In this document: positions 25,057 through 34,568 of the stretch, one piece after another
How positions within the stretch are numbered: the first letter of the stretch is position 1
How the letters are laid out: the number at the start of each line of letters is the position of its first letter
Assembly: GCA_024743215.1 (NCBI GenBank)
Contig: JANSWZ010000002.1
Location: 372,001-436,000, forward strand
Reading direction: 5' to 3'
DNA: 64,000 nucleotides
From: Alphaproteobacteria bacterium
Lineage (GTDB): Bacteria > Pseudomonadota > Alphaproteobacteria > Rhizobiales > GCA-2746425
The notes under the pieces: generated by a model
The model's database searches: none
Seen by the model: the letters and a program-made list of their open reading frames with translations, nothing else
What the model was told of the DNA's origin: nothing
Program-made: the position numbers and the translations under genes

Positions 25057-25661
25057 GGCCTCCCTCTCGCATACCAAACTTAGGCGGCGCGCAAGTGGTT
25101 ATACTGCACCGCAAGCATGCCACAGGGTCCGCGATTGTGCGCCAATTGTCTGCGATTGGAGCAAAGGCAATCGAGTGCTGGCCGGAGCTGTCTGCTTCCG
25201 CGATGAGTGCAGACTTCATCATTTTTGATGCCGATCAGGGTTATGACGAGCAATTCCCATGGGAACGGGGGCATGCCCCCATGCCAATCGTTGCTCTTGT
25301 TGGAACTGAGGCACCAGGCAGAGTTGAATGGGTGCTGAACCAAAATGCCGATACGCACTTGCTGAAGCCTGTTGGCAATTCCGGTGTTTACAGTGCGCTT
25401 CTGATTGCCCGTGCAAAATTTGAACAAAGGATGCGCCTGCATGGAGAGATTGAAGATCTGAGATCTCGGGTCGGCGCGCGTCAGACCATTGTCAAAGCTG
25501 TCATCATTCTGTCCGCCAGAGGATTCAACGAGGATGACGCTTATGATCAGTTGAGAAATCTGGCGATGACGTGGCGCATGAGCATTGAAGATGCTGCTCG
25601 CCAAATTACCGGTCACAACAACAATGAGGATGATGGTAATGAGTTTACCGATATCGCCTGA
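25053..25661 (+). CDS. amiR: AmiR/NasT-family antiterminator with ANTAR domain
   Basis: 202 residues. A degenerate receiver-like N-terminal domain (QVVILHRKHATGSAIVRQL) lacks an obvious phosphorylation site. A coiled coil (about 115-140) leads to the ANTAR RNA-binding domain with ARGFNEDDAYDQLRNLAM and MSIEDAARQI. It would bind the nascent leader RNA and stop the terminator at 23873-23916 from forming. It overlaps amiC at its 5' end and the first permease gene at its 3' end, so all are co-translated. Confidence 0.92.
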   Translation: MRPPSRIPNLGGAQVVILHRKHATGSAIVRQLSAIGAKAIECWPELSASAMSADFIIFDADQGYDEQFPWERGHAPMPIVALVGTEAPGRVEWVLNQNADTHLLKPVGNSGVYSALLIARAKFEQRMRLHGEIEDLRSRVGARQTIVKAVIILSARGFNEDDAYDQLRNLAMTWRMSIEDAARQITGHNNNEDDGNEFTDIA

Positions 25662-26547
25662 CGTTGTTGCTGGTAACGCATCCAGCAATCCAGCCGTCAA
25701 AACAGTTTGGGCACAATTGCTTGCCCGGCCATTGGCGCTGATTGGCCTGTTCTTTGTCGCTGTTACGGTGTTGGGCGCTGTTTTCGCACCTTGGCTGACG
25801 GCTTTTGAGCCCAATGAGCAAATGTTCGATGGTTTGTCGATTGAAGGCGCGCCTATGCCACCGGGTGAAACGTTCTGGCTTGGAACAGATTTGCTGGGCC
25901 GGGACCTTCTGACACGTATCCTTTACGGAGCGCGCACTTCTTTGATCATTGGAATTGCCGCCAATGGGATTGCACTCATTATCGGCACGTTTGTTGGTGT
26001 TGTTGCAGGCTATTTTCGTGGATGGGTTGGTGCAGTTTTAATGCGCTTTACAGACTTGATGATGGCGTTTCCTGCTTTGCTGCTGGCTATTTGCCTGGCA
26101 GCTGTTTTCAGCCCGAGCCTCTGGATTGTAGCGATGGTCATTGCTCTGGTTTACTGGGTCCAAACCGCGCGCGTGATTTTTACTCAAACAAGCTCTCTTG
26201 CCGAGCGTGAGTTTATAGACGCGGAGCGCGCCCTTGGTGCCAGCACGAGCCGCATTCTGCTACGCCATATTCTACCTCATCTGGTGCCCACTATTATTGT
26301 CTGGGGAACGCTTGGCATATCAACAACTGTTCTTCTGGAAGCAACACTGAGTTTTCTGGGTGTTGGCGTCCAACCACCGACGGCCTCCTGGGGCAACATC
26401 ATATTTGAAAACCAAACGTATTTTCAGGCCGCGCCGTGGTTGGTGTTCTTTCCCGGTGTTGCAATTCTGGCGCTTGCCCTGGGGTTCAATCTTGTAGGTG
26501 ATGCGATGCGCGATATCCTTGATCCAACGCAGCGGGGGAGGGACTGA
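25639..26547 (+). CDS. ABC transporter permease, DppC type
   Basis: About 302 residues. N-terminal hydrophobic segment ALIGLFFVAVTVLGAVFAPWL, then the family's GTDLLGRDLLTRILYGARTSL, and the EAA loop DAERALGASTSRILLRHILPHLVPT. The start ATG at 25639 is 10 bases after GAGG; ATGs at 25630 and 25633 are alternatives. It overlaps the end of amiR by 23 bases and the next permease by one base (TGATG). It imports the substrate bound by the protein at 27511, presumably an amide or short peptide-like compound. Confidence 0.93.
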   Translation: MSLPISPDVVAGNASSNPAVKTVWAQLLARPLALIGLFFVAVTVLGAVFAPWLTAFEPNEQMFDGLSIEGAPMPPGETFWLGTDLLGRDLLTRILYGARTSLIIGIAANGIALIIGTFVGVVAGYFRGWVGAVLMRFTDLMMAFPALLLAICLAAVFSPSLWIVAMVIALVYWVQTARVIFTQTSSLAEREFIDAERALGASTSRILLRHILPHLVPTIIVWGTLGISTTVLLEATLSFLGVGVQPPTASWGNIIFENQTYFQAAPWLVFFPGVAILALALGFNLVGDAMRDILDPTQRGRD

Positions 26548-27467
26548 TGCCAGCCTACATCTTCCGCCGGTTGTTTCAAGCCGCCCTCATTCTCATTGGC
26601 GTGTCCTTTATTACATTTGCCTTGCTGTACCTCTTGCCGGCGGACCCGGTGAGGCAGATTGCAGGACGAAGTGCAACTGCGCAGACCGTCGAGAATATTC
26701 GTCAGCAACTCGGCCTTGATCAACCCTTTGTTGTTCAATACTGGCGCTATTTAACCTCCCTTCTACAAGGTGATTTGGGACGGTCCTATCTTCAGAAATC
26801 CGAAGTGACAGAGCTAATCGCTGCGCGCCTGCCTGCCAGCCTTTTGTTGATGGTAGCTGCCATTGGGTGCGAACTCGTCATTGGCCTGACTATGGGTATT
26901 GTGGCGGCATTGCGCAGGGGAAGCATCACTGATCAGTCGTTGATGGTGGTGTCTTTTGTTGGCGTTTCCGCACCACAGTTTGTTGTCGCTTTGTTGATGC
27001 TCTATTTCTTTTCGGTGCGCTTGAGCTGGTTTCCAATTGGAGGCTACGGCACATGGCAGCATCTTGTGCTTCCGGCCGTATCGCTCGGCATTATGGGTGC
27101 CGGCTGGTACTCGCGCATGATGCGCTCCTCTATGATTGATGTGCTGCGTCAGGATTTTATCCGCACAGCCCAAGCAAAGGGTCTTGCGGCCCGAAAAATT
27201 CTCATTGGTCACGCTCTTCCCAATGCAATCCTGCCCATAATTGCGATGATTGGTATCGATATTGGTCTGTTTATGGGCGGTATCGTCGTCATCGAAAGTG
27301 TCTTTGGCTGGCCGGGTATTGGTCAGCTTGCATGGCAGGCAATTCAACGTGTTGATATCCCGATTATCATGGGCGTCACGCTTGTCTCTGCTTGCGCAAT
27401 CGTTATCGGCAATTTGCTTGCCGATATGATTACTCCGTTCATCGATCCAAGGATCAAACTGCGATGA
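26547..27467 (+). CDS. ABC transporter permease, DppB type
   Basis: 306 residues with the DppB pattern: MPAYIFRRLFQAALILIGVSFITF at the start, ADPVRQIAG, LGLDQPFVVQYWRYL, the EAA loop RTAQAKGLAARKILIGHALPNAILP, and FGWPGIGQLAWQAI near the end. The ATG shares its A with the stop of the DppC-type gene. Order C-before-B is reversed from most dpp operons. Confidence 0.94.
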   Translation: MPAYIFRRLFQAALILIGVSFITFALLYLLPADPVRQIAGRSATAQTVENIRQQLGLDQPFVVQYWRYLTSLLQGDLGRSYLQKSEVTELIAARLPASLLLMVAAIGCELVIGLTMGIVAALRRGSITDQSLMVVSFVGVSAPQFVVALLMLYFFSVRLSWFPIGGYGTWQHLVLPAVSLGIMGAGWYSRMMRSSMIDVLRQDFIRTAQAKGLAARKILIGHALPNAILPIIAMIGIDIGLFMGGIVVIESVFGWPGIGQLAWQAIQRVDIPIIMGVTLVSACAIVIGNLLADMITPFIDPRIKLR

Positions 27468-27510
27468 ACAACTTCTTCCCAAGGCAACACCCTAACCACG
27501 GAGAATACGC

Positions 27511-29148
27511 ATGAAAAACTGTCTTTTAAATACAGTTGCCGCCTCGGCAATTGCGATCATGACTGCGGGAGCACCGGCAATAGCTGCTGAGATGCTGGAT
27601 CCCAATGCAAAACCCGGCGGCGATATCGTCGTAACCTACAAGGATGATGTGGCAACGTTAGACCCAGCTATTGGGTATGATTGGCAAAACTGGTCAATGA
27701 TCAAAAGTCTGTTTGACGGACTTATGGACTATGAACCGGGCACCACAAACCTGCGTCCTGGTCTGGCAGAAAGCTATGAAATTGCTGAAGATGGTCAGGC
27801 CTTTACGTTCAAGCTGCGGTCCGGTGTAAAATTCCACAACGGACGTGAAATGACGGCTGAGGATGTGAAGTACTCATTGGACCGGGTTACAAACCCTGCG
27901 ACACAAAGCCCTGGCGCTGGTTTCTTTGGTTCCATCAAAGGCTATGATCAAATGGCCGATGGATCCGCGACAGCGCTTGAAGGCGTCAGTGTCGTCGATC
28001 CGATGACCATCAAGATTGAGCTGTCTCGTCCTGATGCAACATTCCTTCACGTCATGGCATTGAATTTCGCCTCTATTGTCGCGAAAGAGGCTGTCATGGA
28101 AGCCGGCGATGATTTCGGTAAGTCACCGGTTGGAACGGGTGCATTCAAGCTGGAGGAGTGGACAATTGGCCAGAAATTGGTGTTCGCCAAGAATGCTGAT
28201 TATTGGCGCAAAGGTTTGCCTTATCTGGACACAATCACGTTTGAAGTTGGGCAGGAGCCAATTGTGGCCTTGCTGCGTCTCCAAAAAGGCGAAGTGGACA
28301 TTCCCGGAGATGGTATTCCACCAGCGAAATTCCAGGAAGTGATGGCTGATCCTGAGCAAAAAGCACGGGTTATTGAAGGCGGTCAACTTCACACTGGCTA
28401 CATCACGCTTAACGTCAAAATGCCACCATTTGACAATCTGGACGTGCGCAAGGCCGTAAACATGGCCATTAACAAAGAGCGCATTACACAGGTTATAAAT
28501 GGACGAGCGGTTCCGGCAACACAGCCACTGCCGCCAACCATGCCTGGTTACACAGATGGTTATGACGGATATCCGTTTGATCCTGATGGTGCTAAAGCAC
28601 TTCTGGCCAAAGCTGGGTTTCCTGATGGGTTTGAAACAGAACTTTTCGTCATGAATACTGATCCGAACCCGCGGATTGCACAGGCAATTCAACAGGACCT
28701 GGCTAATATCGGTATTAAAGCGGCAATCCAATCCCTCGCCAGCGCTAATGTTATCGCTGCCGGTGGTGAAGAAGATCAGGCACCGATGATTTGGTCCGGT
28801 GGTATGGCATGGATCGCGGATTTCCCGGATGCTTCCAACTTCTATGGTCCAATTCTTGGCTGCGATGGTGCAACCGTCGGGGGATGGAATTGGTCATGGT
28901 ATTGCAACGAAGAACTGGATGCCATGGCCACTAAAGCGGACAGTATAACCGAAGCTTCCATGGTGGATGATCGTCTCAAAATGTGGAGCGATATCTATAT
29001 GGCTGTTATGGAAGATGCACCCTGGGTGCCGGTTTTCAATGAGCAACGCTTTACAATGAAGTCCAAACGTATGGGCGGAGCTGATGCCCTTTACGTGGAT
29101 CCGGTTTCCATTCCGATCAACTATGATTATGCGTATGTGACTGAATAA
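27511..29148 (+). CDS. ABC transporter substrate-binding protein, family 5 (amide operon)
   Basis: 545 residues, periplasmic. Signal peptide ends APAIAA near residue 26. Family-5 features: PGGDIVVTYKDDVATLDPAIGYDWQ, FKLRSGVKFHNGREMTAEDVKYSLDRV, SPVGTGAFKLEEW and VRKAVNMAINKERI. GGAGA precedes the ATG by 9 bases. The stop shares its last base with the next ATG. Its operon contains an amidase and an amide sensor, so the ligand may be an amide rather than a peptide. Confidence 0.94.
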   Translation: MKNCLLNTVAASAIAIMTAGAPAIAAEMLDPNAKPGGDIVVTYKDDVATLDPAIGYDWQNWSMIKSLFDGLMDYEPGTTNLRPGLAESYEIAEDGQAFTFKLRSGVKFHNGREMTAEDVKYSLDRVTNPATQSPGAGFFGSIKGYDQMADGSATALEGVSVVDPMTIKIELSRPDATFLHVMALNFASIVAKEAVMEAGDDFGKSPVGTGAFKLEEWTIGQKLVFAKNADYWRKGLPYLDTITFEVGQEPIVALLRLQKGEVDIPGDGIPPAKFQEVMADPEQKARVIEGGQLHTGYITLNVKMPPFDNLDVRKAVNMAINKERITQVINGRAVPATQPLPPTMPGYTDGYDGYPFDPDGAKALLAKAGFPDGFETELFVMNTDPNPRIAQAIQQDLANIGIKAAIQSLASANVIAAGGEEDQAPMIWSGGMAWIADFPDASNFYGPILGCDGATVGGWNWSWYCNEELDAMATKADSITEASMVDDRLKMWSDIYMAVMEDAPWVPVFNEQRFTMKSKRMGGADALYVDPVSIPINYDYAYVTE

Positions 29149-30092
29149 TGTGTAAGAATTGCAATTACACAATTCATGGTGCACAGCACCACTTTGGCTG
29201 GGACAACTCGTTTGTCCCAGCTGAAACAGTGGAACCGGGTTCGACTATCCTGTTTCACTGTCATGATAGCTCTGCGGGCCAGCTAAGCCCGTCTAGCACC
29301 GTTGACGATGTCAAAACTCTGGACTTTGGTAAAATCAATCCTGTTTCGGGCCCGATTTACATAGAGGGTGCCGAACCTGGAGATGCTATCAAAGTTTCTA
29401 TCGACAGCTTTAAACCATCCGGATTTGGTTGGACTGCAAACATTCCTGGATTTGGATTGCTGGCAGATCAATTTACTGATCCGGCACTGACCATATGGAA
29501 CTACGATCCCGTTACTTTAGAGCCAGCTTTGTTTGGCGAGCATGGGCGTGTCCCACTTAAACCATTTGCAGGAACCATCGGTAACGCCCTAGCAGAAGAC
29601 GGCCTTCATTCAATTGTGCCACCCCGGCGCGTTGGGGGAAACCTGGATATTCGTGATTTGGCGGCAGGAACCACACTTTATCTTCCAGTGGAAGTTGCGG
29701 GCGCCTTGTTCTCGGTTGGCGATACGCACGCTGCGCAGGGCGATGGTGAGGTTTGTGGCACGGCCATTGAATCTCCTATGGATGTTGTTCTGACACTCGA
29801 TTTGGTGAAAGATGCAAACCTTGCAATGCCGCGTTTTACAACGCCGGGGCCGGTGACGAACCATCTTGATTCCAAAGGGTATGAAGTCACCACAGGTATC
29901 GGTTCAGATTTGATGGAGGGCGCAAAGGCTGCTGTTAGTCAAATGGTCGACTTGTTGTCTGCTCGCTATAATATGAACCCGGTTGACGCGTATATGCTCG
30001 TATCAACTTGCGGTGATCTGCGTATCAGCGAGATTGTTGATATGCCGAATTGGGTTGTATCATTCTATTTCCCCAGGTGTGTACTGGAATGA
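29148..30092 (+). CDS. Acetamidase/formamidase family protein
   Basis: 314 residues, cytoplasmic, hydrolysing small amides to ammonia and the acid. Family (FmdA_AmdA) motifs: TIHGAQHHFGWDNSFVPAETVEPG, GPIYIEGAEPGDAI, GRVPLKPFAGTIG, VGDTHAAQGDGEVCGTAIE and DAYMLVSTCGDLRISEIVD. The N-terminus MCKNCNY adds a CxxC before the usual start of the domain. It is translationally coupled to the binding protein before it and the ATPase after it (ATGA), and is the catabolic enzyme of this operon. Confidence 0.94.
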   Translation: MCKNCNYTIHGAQHHFGWDNSFVPAETVEPGSTILFHCHDSSAGQLSPSSTVDDVKTLDFGKINPVSGPIYIEGAEPGDAIKVSIDSFKPSGFGWTANIPGFGLLADQFTDPALTIWNYDPVTLEPALFGEHGRVPLKPFAGTIGNALAEDGLHSIVPPRRVGGNLDIRDLAAGTTLYLPVEVAGALFSVGDTHAAQGDGEVCGTAIESPMDVVLTLDLVKDANLAMPRFTTPGPVTNHLDSKGYEVTTGIGSDLMEGAKAAVSQMVDLLSARYNMNPVDAYMLVSTCGDLRISEIVDMPNWVVSFYFPRCVLE

Positions 30093-31930
30093 GTGAAGTC
30101 TCCGTTATGGATGCGTCTGTTGAGGTTTCAAAAGGCGCACCCAACGACATAAATGACCGAATTCTTGAACTCACAGAATTGGTGATCTCTGCAAGGTCAG
30201 GAACAGAGCTGGTTCCGCTTGTTGATGGTTTGTCGCTGTCCCTCAACCGCGGCGAAACGCTTTGTATTGCGGGCGAATCCGGTTCAGGAAAATCCATGAC
30301 CTCACTGGCGGTGATGGGCCTGTTACCAAAGCCGGCTGTCCGTATTACTGGAGGGGCCATCAATTTCGACGGACGTGATCTGACACAAGCTAGCGAACGC
30401 CACATGAGACATGTGCGCGGCAATCGAATTGCGATGATATTTCAAGAGCCGATGACCTCGCTGAACCCTGTTTTGACGATCGGTCGTCAGTTGATCGAGG
30501 CAATTCAGGCTCACAGTTCGTTGGGAAATCGAGAAGCAAGGCAGAAGGCGATTGAGGCGCTGAATTCAGTGCGTATTCCACAAGCTGAACAAAGGCTGAA
30601 ACAACACCCGCATGAACTCTCTGGCGGTATGCGCCAACGTGTTATGATTGCTATGGCTCTGGCCCTTGAGCCAGATATTCTGATCGCGGATGAACCTACC
30701 ACTGCGCTGGATGTCACAGTTCAGGGTGAAGTGCTGGAACTGCTGCGAGATTTACAAAAAACACACGGAACCAGCATTGTTCTCATAACTCACGATATGG
30801 GTGTCGTTGCTGAAATGGCAGACCGTGTTGTGATCATGCAAAAGGGCAGGCTTGTTGAGCAAGGTGACGTTGCAGATATTTTCGCAAGACCGTCTCATGA
30901 CTACACCAAGCAGTTGCTGGCGGCCGTTCCCCGATTGGGTGATGGTATGCGCAAAGCGGCGTTGCAGCCCACCAAGGTTGAGGAAAAAGAAGTACTGTTG
31001 GAAGTTGATGATCTGTGTGTTCAGTTCGATATCAAAGGTGGTTTTTTTGGCAAGACCACGCATCATGTGCATGCCGTTAACGGTGTTTCTTTTGAAATAA
31101 GAGACCGGGAAACATTTTCTTTAGTCGGTGAATCCGGTTGTGGGAAATCCACCATTGCAAAAGCTTTGACTGGCCTGGTTCCAAGCTCTGGCAGCGTGCA
31201 TTTGAAGCAGACAACGCGTGATGCTTCCGGCTTGGTTGCGGCTACAAAACATCGGGATATTCAAATGATATTCCAGGATCCGTACGCATCTCTCGACCCT
31301 AGAATGCGGGTGGGAGATTTGGTGAGTGAACCAATGCTGATCCACAAAATTGGAACAGCTGAAGAGCGCAAGGCCAGAACTGCGGAGTTGTTTGAACGGG
31401 TTGGTTTGCACACCAACCAGATGGAGAACTATCCCCATGAGTTTTCCGGTGGGCAGCGTCAGCGTATTTGTATCGCCCGCGCGCTGGCTCTCAGGCCCAA
31501 ACTCATTATCGCTGACGAAAGTGTCGCCGCGTTGGATGTTTCTGTACAGGCGCGCGTATTGGCATTGCTCAAAGAGCTGCAAGAGGAGTTTGGCATTGCC
31601 TATCTGTTTATCTCTCATGATATGGCAGTGGTAGAGAATATCTCGGACCGGGTTGCGGTCATGTACATGGGTCAGATTGTCGAGATGGGATCGCGCGAAC
31701 AAGTATTCTCCAACCCGCAACACCCTTACACGAAGAAACTGATTGCTGCTGTGCCCATTCCGGATCCGTCACAGCGTCGTCAGGAATTTTCAAGGCTGTC
31801 TGATGAGATCAAAAGCCCGGTCTATAAGGTCGGTCAGCTACCGCACCGGGTTCCACTTCTCAGCCTTGGAAACGGACATTTTGTATCCGGTGACGATTTT
31901 GATAGCGTTAGCCAACACGTCGCAGCCTGA
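30089..31930 (+). CDS. ABC transporter ATP-binding protein with two fused ATPase domains (DppD-DppF type)
   Basis: About 613 residues made of two nucleotide-binding domains. Domain 1 has GESGSGKSM, LSGGMRQR and DILIADEPTTALDV; domain 2 has GESGCGKST, FSGGQRQR and LIIADESVAALDV. In domain 2 the Walker B glutamate is followed by Ser instead of the usual Pro (DESV for DEPT), a mild variant. The fusion replaces the two separate subunits of Dpp/Opp systems. The ATG overlaps the amidase stop (ATGA). It closes the amide operon. Confidence 0.95.
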   Translation: MSEVSVMDASVEVSKGAPNDINDRILELTELVISARSGTELVPLVDGLSLSLNRGETLCIAGESGSGKSMTSLAVMGLLPKPAVRITGGAINFDGRDLTQASERHMRHVRGNRIAMIFQEPMTSLNPVLTIGRQLIEAIQAHSSLGNREARQKAIEALNSVRIPQAEQRLKQHPHELSGGMRQRVMIAMALALEPDILIADEPTTALDVTVQGEVLELLRDLQKTHGTSIVLITHDMGVVAEMADRVVIMQKGRLVEQGDVADIFARPSHDYTKQLLAAVPRLGDGMRKAALQPTKVEEKEVLLEVDDLCVQFDIKGGFFGKTTHHVHAVNGVSFEIRDRETFSLVGESGCGKSTIAKALTGLVPSSGSVHLKQTTRDASGLVAATKHRDIQMIFQDPYASLDPRMRVGDLVSEPMLIHKIGTAEERKARTAELFERVGLHTNQMENYPHEFSGGQRQRICIARALALRPKLIIADESVAALDVSVQARVLALLKELQEEFGIAYLFISHDMAVVENISDRVAVMYMGQIVEMGSREQVFSNPQHPYTKKLIAAVPIPDPSQRRQEFSRLSDEIKSPVYKVGQLPHRVPLLSLGNGHFVSGDDFDSVSQHVAA

Positions 31931-31989
31931 TCCAAGCGACAAAAGATGCTGCAGCATCAGTCATACGACAGGCCTGACTTGCCTTATCC

Positions 31990-32456
31990 GATTGGTCCAG
32001 GGTGAATGTTAGTTCATGATTGGCCATTGTTGTAATGGGATGATTGTTTCGGGTGCCGGAGGTCTGTATTCAAGGGTACTGTGGGGTCGTTTTGAGTTGT
32101 AGTGCTGACGCCTTTGCTCGATGATGATTTGAGCTTCCTTCAATGAATAGAAGATTTCGCCGTTGAGCAGTTCTTCCCTGAGACGAGCGTTGAAGCTTTC
32201 GATATAATTGTTTTCCCAGGGTGACCCTGGCTCGATATAAGCGGCCCTGGCCCTGACAGCGCCGATCCATTTCCTTACTGTTTCAGCGACGAACTCGGGG
32301 CCACTATCCGACCGGATGTAGCCGGGCACACTGCGCAGGATGAAGAGGTCTGTCAGCACATCAACCTGGCGCAGCTTGGTGATAACCCCATCGGGTTTAT
32401 GACGTTTGATAGCCACTTCTGGTCCTCCTTGTACTCAACAATAGGATGGACCAATC
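31990..32456. mobile_element. Internally deleted IS3-family element
   Basis: A 467-base unit bounded by perfect 10-base inverted ends, GATTGGTCCA (31990-31999) and TGGACCAATC (32447-32456). It encodes only a fused orfA-start/orfB-end reading frame. No direct target duplication is seen at its edges. It can no longer make a transposase, but could be moved in trans by a full relative. Confidence 0.75.
32009..32416 (-). pseudogene. Chimeric IS3 transposase remnant (orfA start joined to orfB end)
   Basis: 135 residues. Residues 1-21 (KRHKPDGVITKLRQVDVL) match the start of IS3 orfA, and the rest (YIRSDSGPEFVAE, SPWENNYIESFNARLREELL, RPHSTLEYRPPAPE) is the integrase end of orfB. The second Asp and the Glu of the DDE triad remain; the first Asp and the whole helix-turn-helix are gone. 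The join near 32353 is in frame, and both parent genes carry a similar VDVL/LTDL stretch there, so deletion between short similar sequences is likely. Confidence 0.85.
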
Positions 32457-32568
32457 AATTTGGCGCTGATCAACCCATTGCCGTATGCACTAAATCGAGG
32501 GTTTCGAACCGCGAAAACTACCTTACCATTCAAGGTGTTAGCAGACTTATCAGGCGATGAAAGTGGAG

Positions 32569-32645
32569 TGGTGCACCGGGAAGGATTCGAACCCTCGGCC
32601 CCCAGATTCGTAGTCTGGTGCTCTATCCAGCTGAGCTACCGGTGC
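32569..32645 (-). tRNA. tRNA-Arg (anticodon ACG)
   Basis: A full cloverleaf of 77 bases including an encoded CCA. The acceptor GCACCGG pairs with CCGGTGC, the D arm is GCTC-AGCTGGATA-GAGC, the anticodon stem CCAGA/TCTGG holds loop CTACGAA with anticodon ACG, and the T arm contains GGTTCGAATCC. Its 3' end faces the IS element and the accessory block to the left. Confidence 0.96.
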
Positions 32646-32746
32646 ATTGCAGGCCCAACGGGCGGCAAGGTGCGTATCCCTAATGCGATGGCGGGCAGAA
32701 TGCAAGCGGTATTTGGGGACAAAACTGAAGGAATTGCTGTGGGTGC

Positions 32747-34327
32747 TCAGGCGCGGTGGTTGCTGTCGGATTTGACCACGCGCAAGGTCGCCTGACCATT
32801 GGCTTCCGGGCTTGCAAGATCAGGCGTTTCGCTGAGAACAGGCAGGCGAATCGTGAAGCTTGCGCCTTGCCCAGTTTCATCCAGTGTGAGGCTGCCATTA
32901 TGGGCACGAACCAGTTCCGAGGCGATGGCCAGACCAAGGCCGGTGCCGCCTGGGCCTGATGAGGACTGGAAGGCTTTGAACAAAGTGCCGTGCAGTTCCG
33001 GCGGGATGCCCGGGCCGGTATCGGAAACGGTGATGCAATTGTGGCCTTCTTCGTGCCAGGACCTGATCGTCAGGCAGCTAATGACACTTTCGGCCATTTC
33101 CGCACCGTTGGATTGCATGGCCTGAAGGGCATTGCGGCTGAGATTCAGCAGCACGCGGAACAATTGGTCGGGATCAGCATCAATTGTCACATCATGCGGC
33201 ACCAGGTTTTCAAACCGGACTGTCTTTTCACTGTCGAGACCCAGCACTTCGCAGACCTCTATCACAAGAGCCTGTAACTGAACCACTCTGATAGTGGGCG
33301 GTGCTTCACGTGCCCGGCCGTAGGAAAGCGTTGACTGGCAATAGTCGATAGCGCGATCCAGCGCCCGCACGAGCTTGGGCGTAAAGCGTTGCACCACGGG
33401 ATCATCGATGGATTGAAGACGGTCAGAAAACAGCACGGCAGATGCCAGGATGTTGCGCAGATCATGATTGATCTTTGAAACAGCAAGACCAAGGTCCGCC
33501 AGCGTGCGTTGTTCACCCAGCATGGTCTGCAGATCGGTCTGCATGTCTGCCAATTGATTTTGCACAATGCCGAGTTCATCACTGCGTCTGGTGGTGTTGA
33601 TGACACGTGCCGGGTCTTCCGGATCTTCGGCGAAATGCACCATGTTCCGCGTTACCCGCCTGAAGGGGCGCACGAACAGCGCGCGCAGTGCCAGAAAGAC
33701 GAGTGAAGCTGTGATGATGGAGATCACCAGAGACAATTGCAGAATGTTGAAGGAATGAGCGAGCAATGCATCGTGTAGCTGATCTTCCTTCAGGACAACT
33801 TCGACTTCTGCCGGTTGGCCTTCTGCATCGTTCAAACCACGCACAAAACCTACCACACGTGTCGTTCTGTTCTGACCATTCAGCAATGATTGGACAGCCT
33901 CCATAATGGCGTTGGCCGGCTGCATGACCGAAGTGTTGAATTCCGACGTCACCATGGAAGGCATGTTGGACATGGCGATCAACTGGCGGCGGCCATCGCG
34001 CTGAACCGCAATGGTCTGTACACCCAATTCTTCCATGATCTCGCTTGCAGCGCTGTCGGACAACATGTCGAAATTGCCCGATTCCTCTGCAACCCGAAGA
34101 GCAATTGCAGCCCGCTCAAGGCGATCCACCAGCCATGTATTTCTGAAATTTGCCAGTGAAGGAACATAGATCAGCACTTCGCTGATCATGACAAAGACAA
34201 TTGTCAGCAACAGAAGCTTTGTCGACAGGCCACCCATTCTGCTTTTACGAGGCTGAACAGCGCGACGATTCTTGCTGCGCTTTCCGGGCTCAGCAGCACT
34301 GGAAGTGTTTTCAAGGCGGTTGGTCAT
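32747..34327 (-). CDS. HAMP-domain sensor histidine kinase
   Basis: 526 residues, inner membrane. A first membrane helix (about 35-60), a sensor loop of some 130 residues outside, a second helix (about 195-215), a HAMP region, then the kinase: phosphoacceptor SKINHDLRN, N-box NLSRNALQAM, G1 DTGPGIP and G2 GGTGLGLAIA. No response regulator is adjacent. In related Rhizobiales a kinase of this kind sits next to the cycM gene, as here. The signal is unknown. Confidence 0.94.
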   Translation of the reverse strand: MTNRLENTSSAAEPGKRSKNRRAVQPRKSRMGGLSTKLLLLTIVFVMISEVLIYVPSLANFRNTWLVDRLERAAIALRVAEESGNFDMLSDSAASEIMEELGVQTIAVQRDGRRQLIAMSNMPSMVTSEFNTSVMQPANAIMEAVQSLLNGQNRTTRVVGFVRGLNDAEGQPAEVEVVLKEDQLHDALLAHSFNILQLSLVISIITASLVFLALRALFVRPFRRVTRNMVHFAEDPEDPARVINTTRRSDELGIVQNQLADMQTDLQTMLGEQRTLADLGLAVSKINHDLRNILASAVLFSDRLQSIDDPVVQRFTPKLVRALDRAIDYCQSTLSYGRAREAPPTIRVVQLQALVIEVCEVLGLDSEKTVRFENLVPHDVTIDADPDQLFRVLLNLSRNALQAMQSNGAEMAESVISCLTIRSWHEEGHNCITVSDTGPGIPPELHGTLFKAFQSSSGPGGTGLGLAIASELVRAHNGSLTLDETGQGASFTIRLPVLSETPDLASPEANGQATLRVVKSDSNHRA

Positions 34328-34500
34328 TCAACTTGTCCAACAAAATCAGTGATCCGACAAAGGCAAGTCGATCACACATCTAAGCAGATTGTGGTGGCTT
34401 TATCCGTCGGCTGGCGGAAATTTGCAAATAAACCAACAGTGAACAGGCTGTGAAGCGATCATGGCCAGCCATTGCCAGCAGCTTGGAAGGCGCAACAAAA

Positions 34501-34525
34501 AACCTCCCGGAGTGTCCGGGAGGTT
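34501..34525 (-). terminator. Intrinsic terminator of the cytochrome c gene
   Basis: A perfect 10-bp stem AACCTCCCGG / CCGGGAGGTT with loop AGTGT, followed on the minus strand by TTTTG (six Ts in all with the stem end). It lies 44 bases beyond the cytochrome c stop. Confidence 0.85.
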
Positions 34526-34568
34526 CATCCGTATATCAGGCAAAGTGAACTTGCCTAAGCGCGGTCGC

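Noticed and set aside
25080-25814. Open minus-strand frame of 244 codons
   Set aside because: Antisense to amiR and the start of the permease gene; no motif and no ribosome site.
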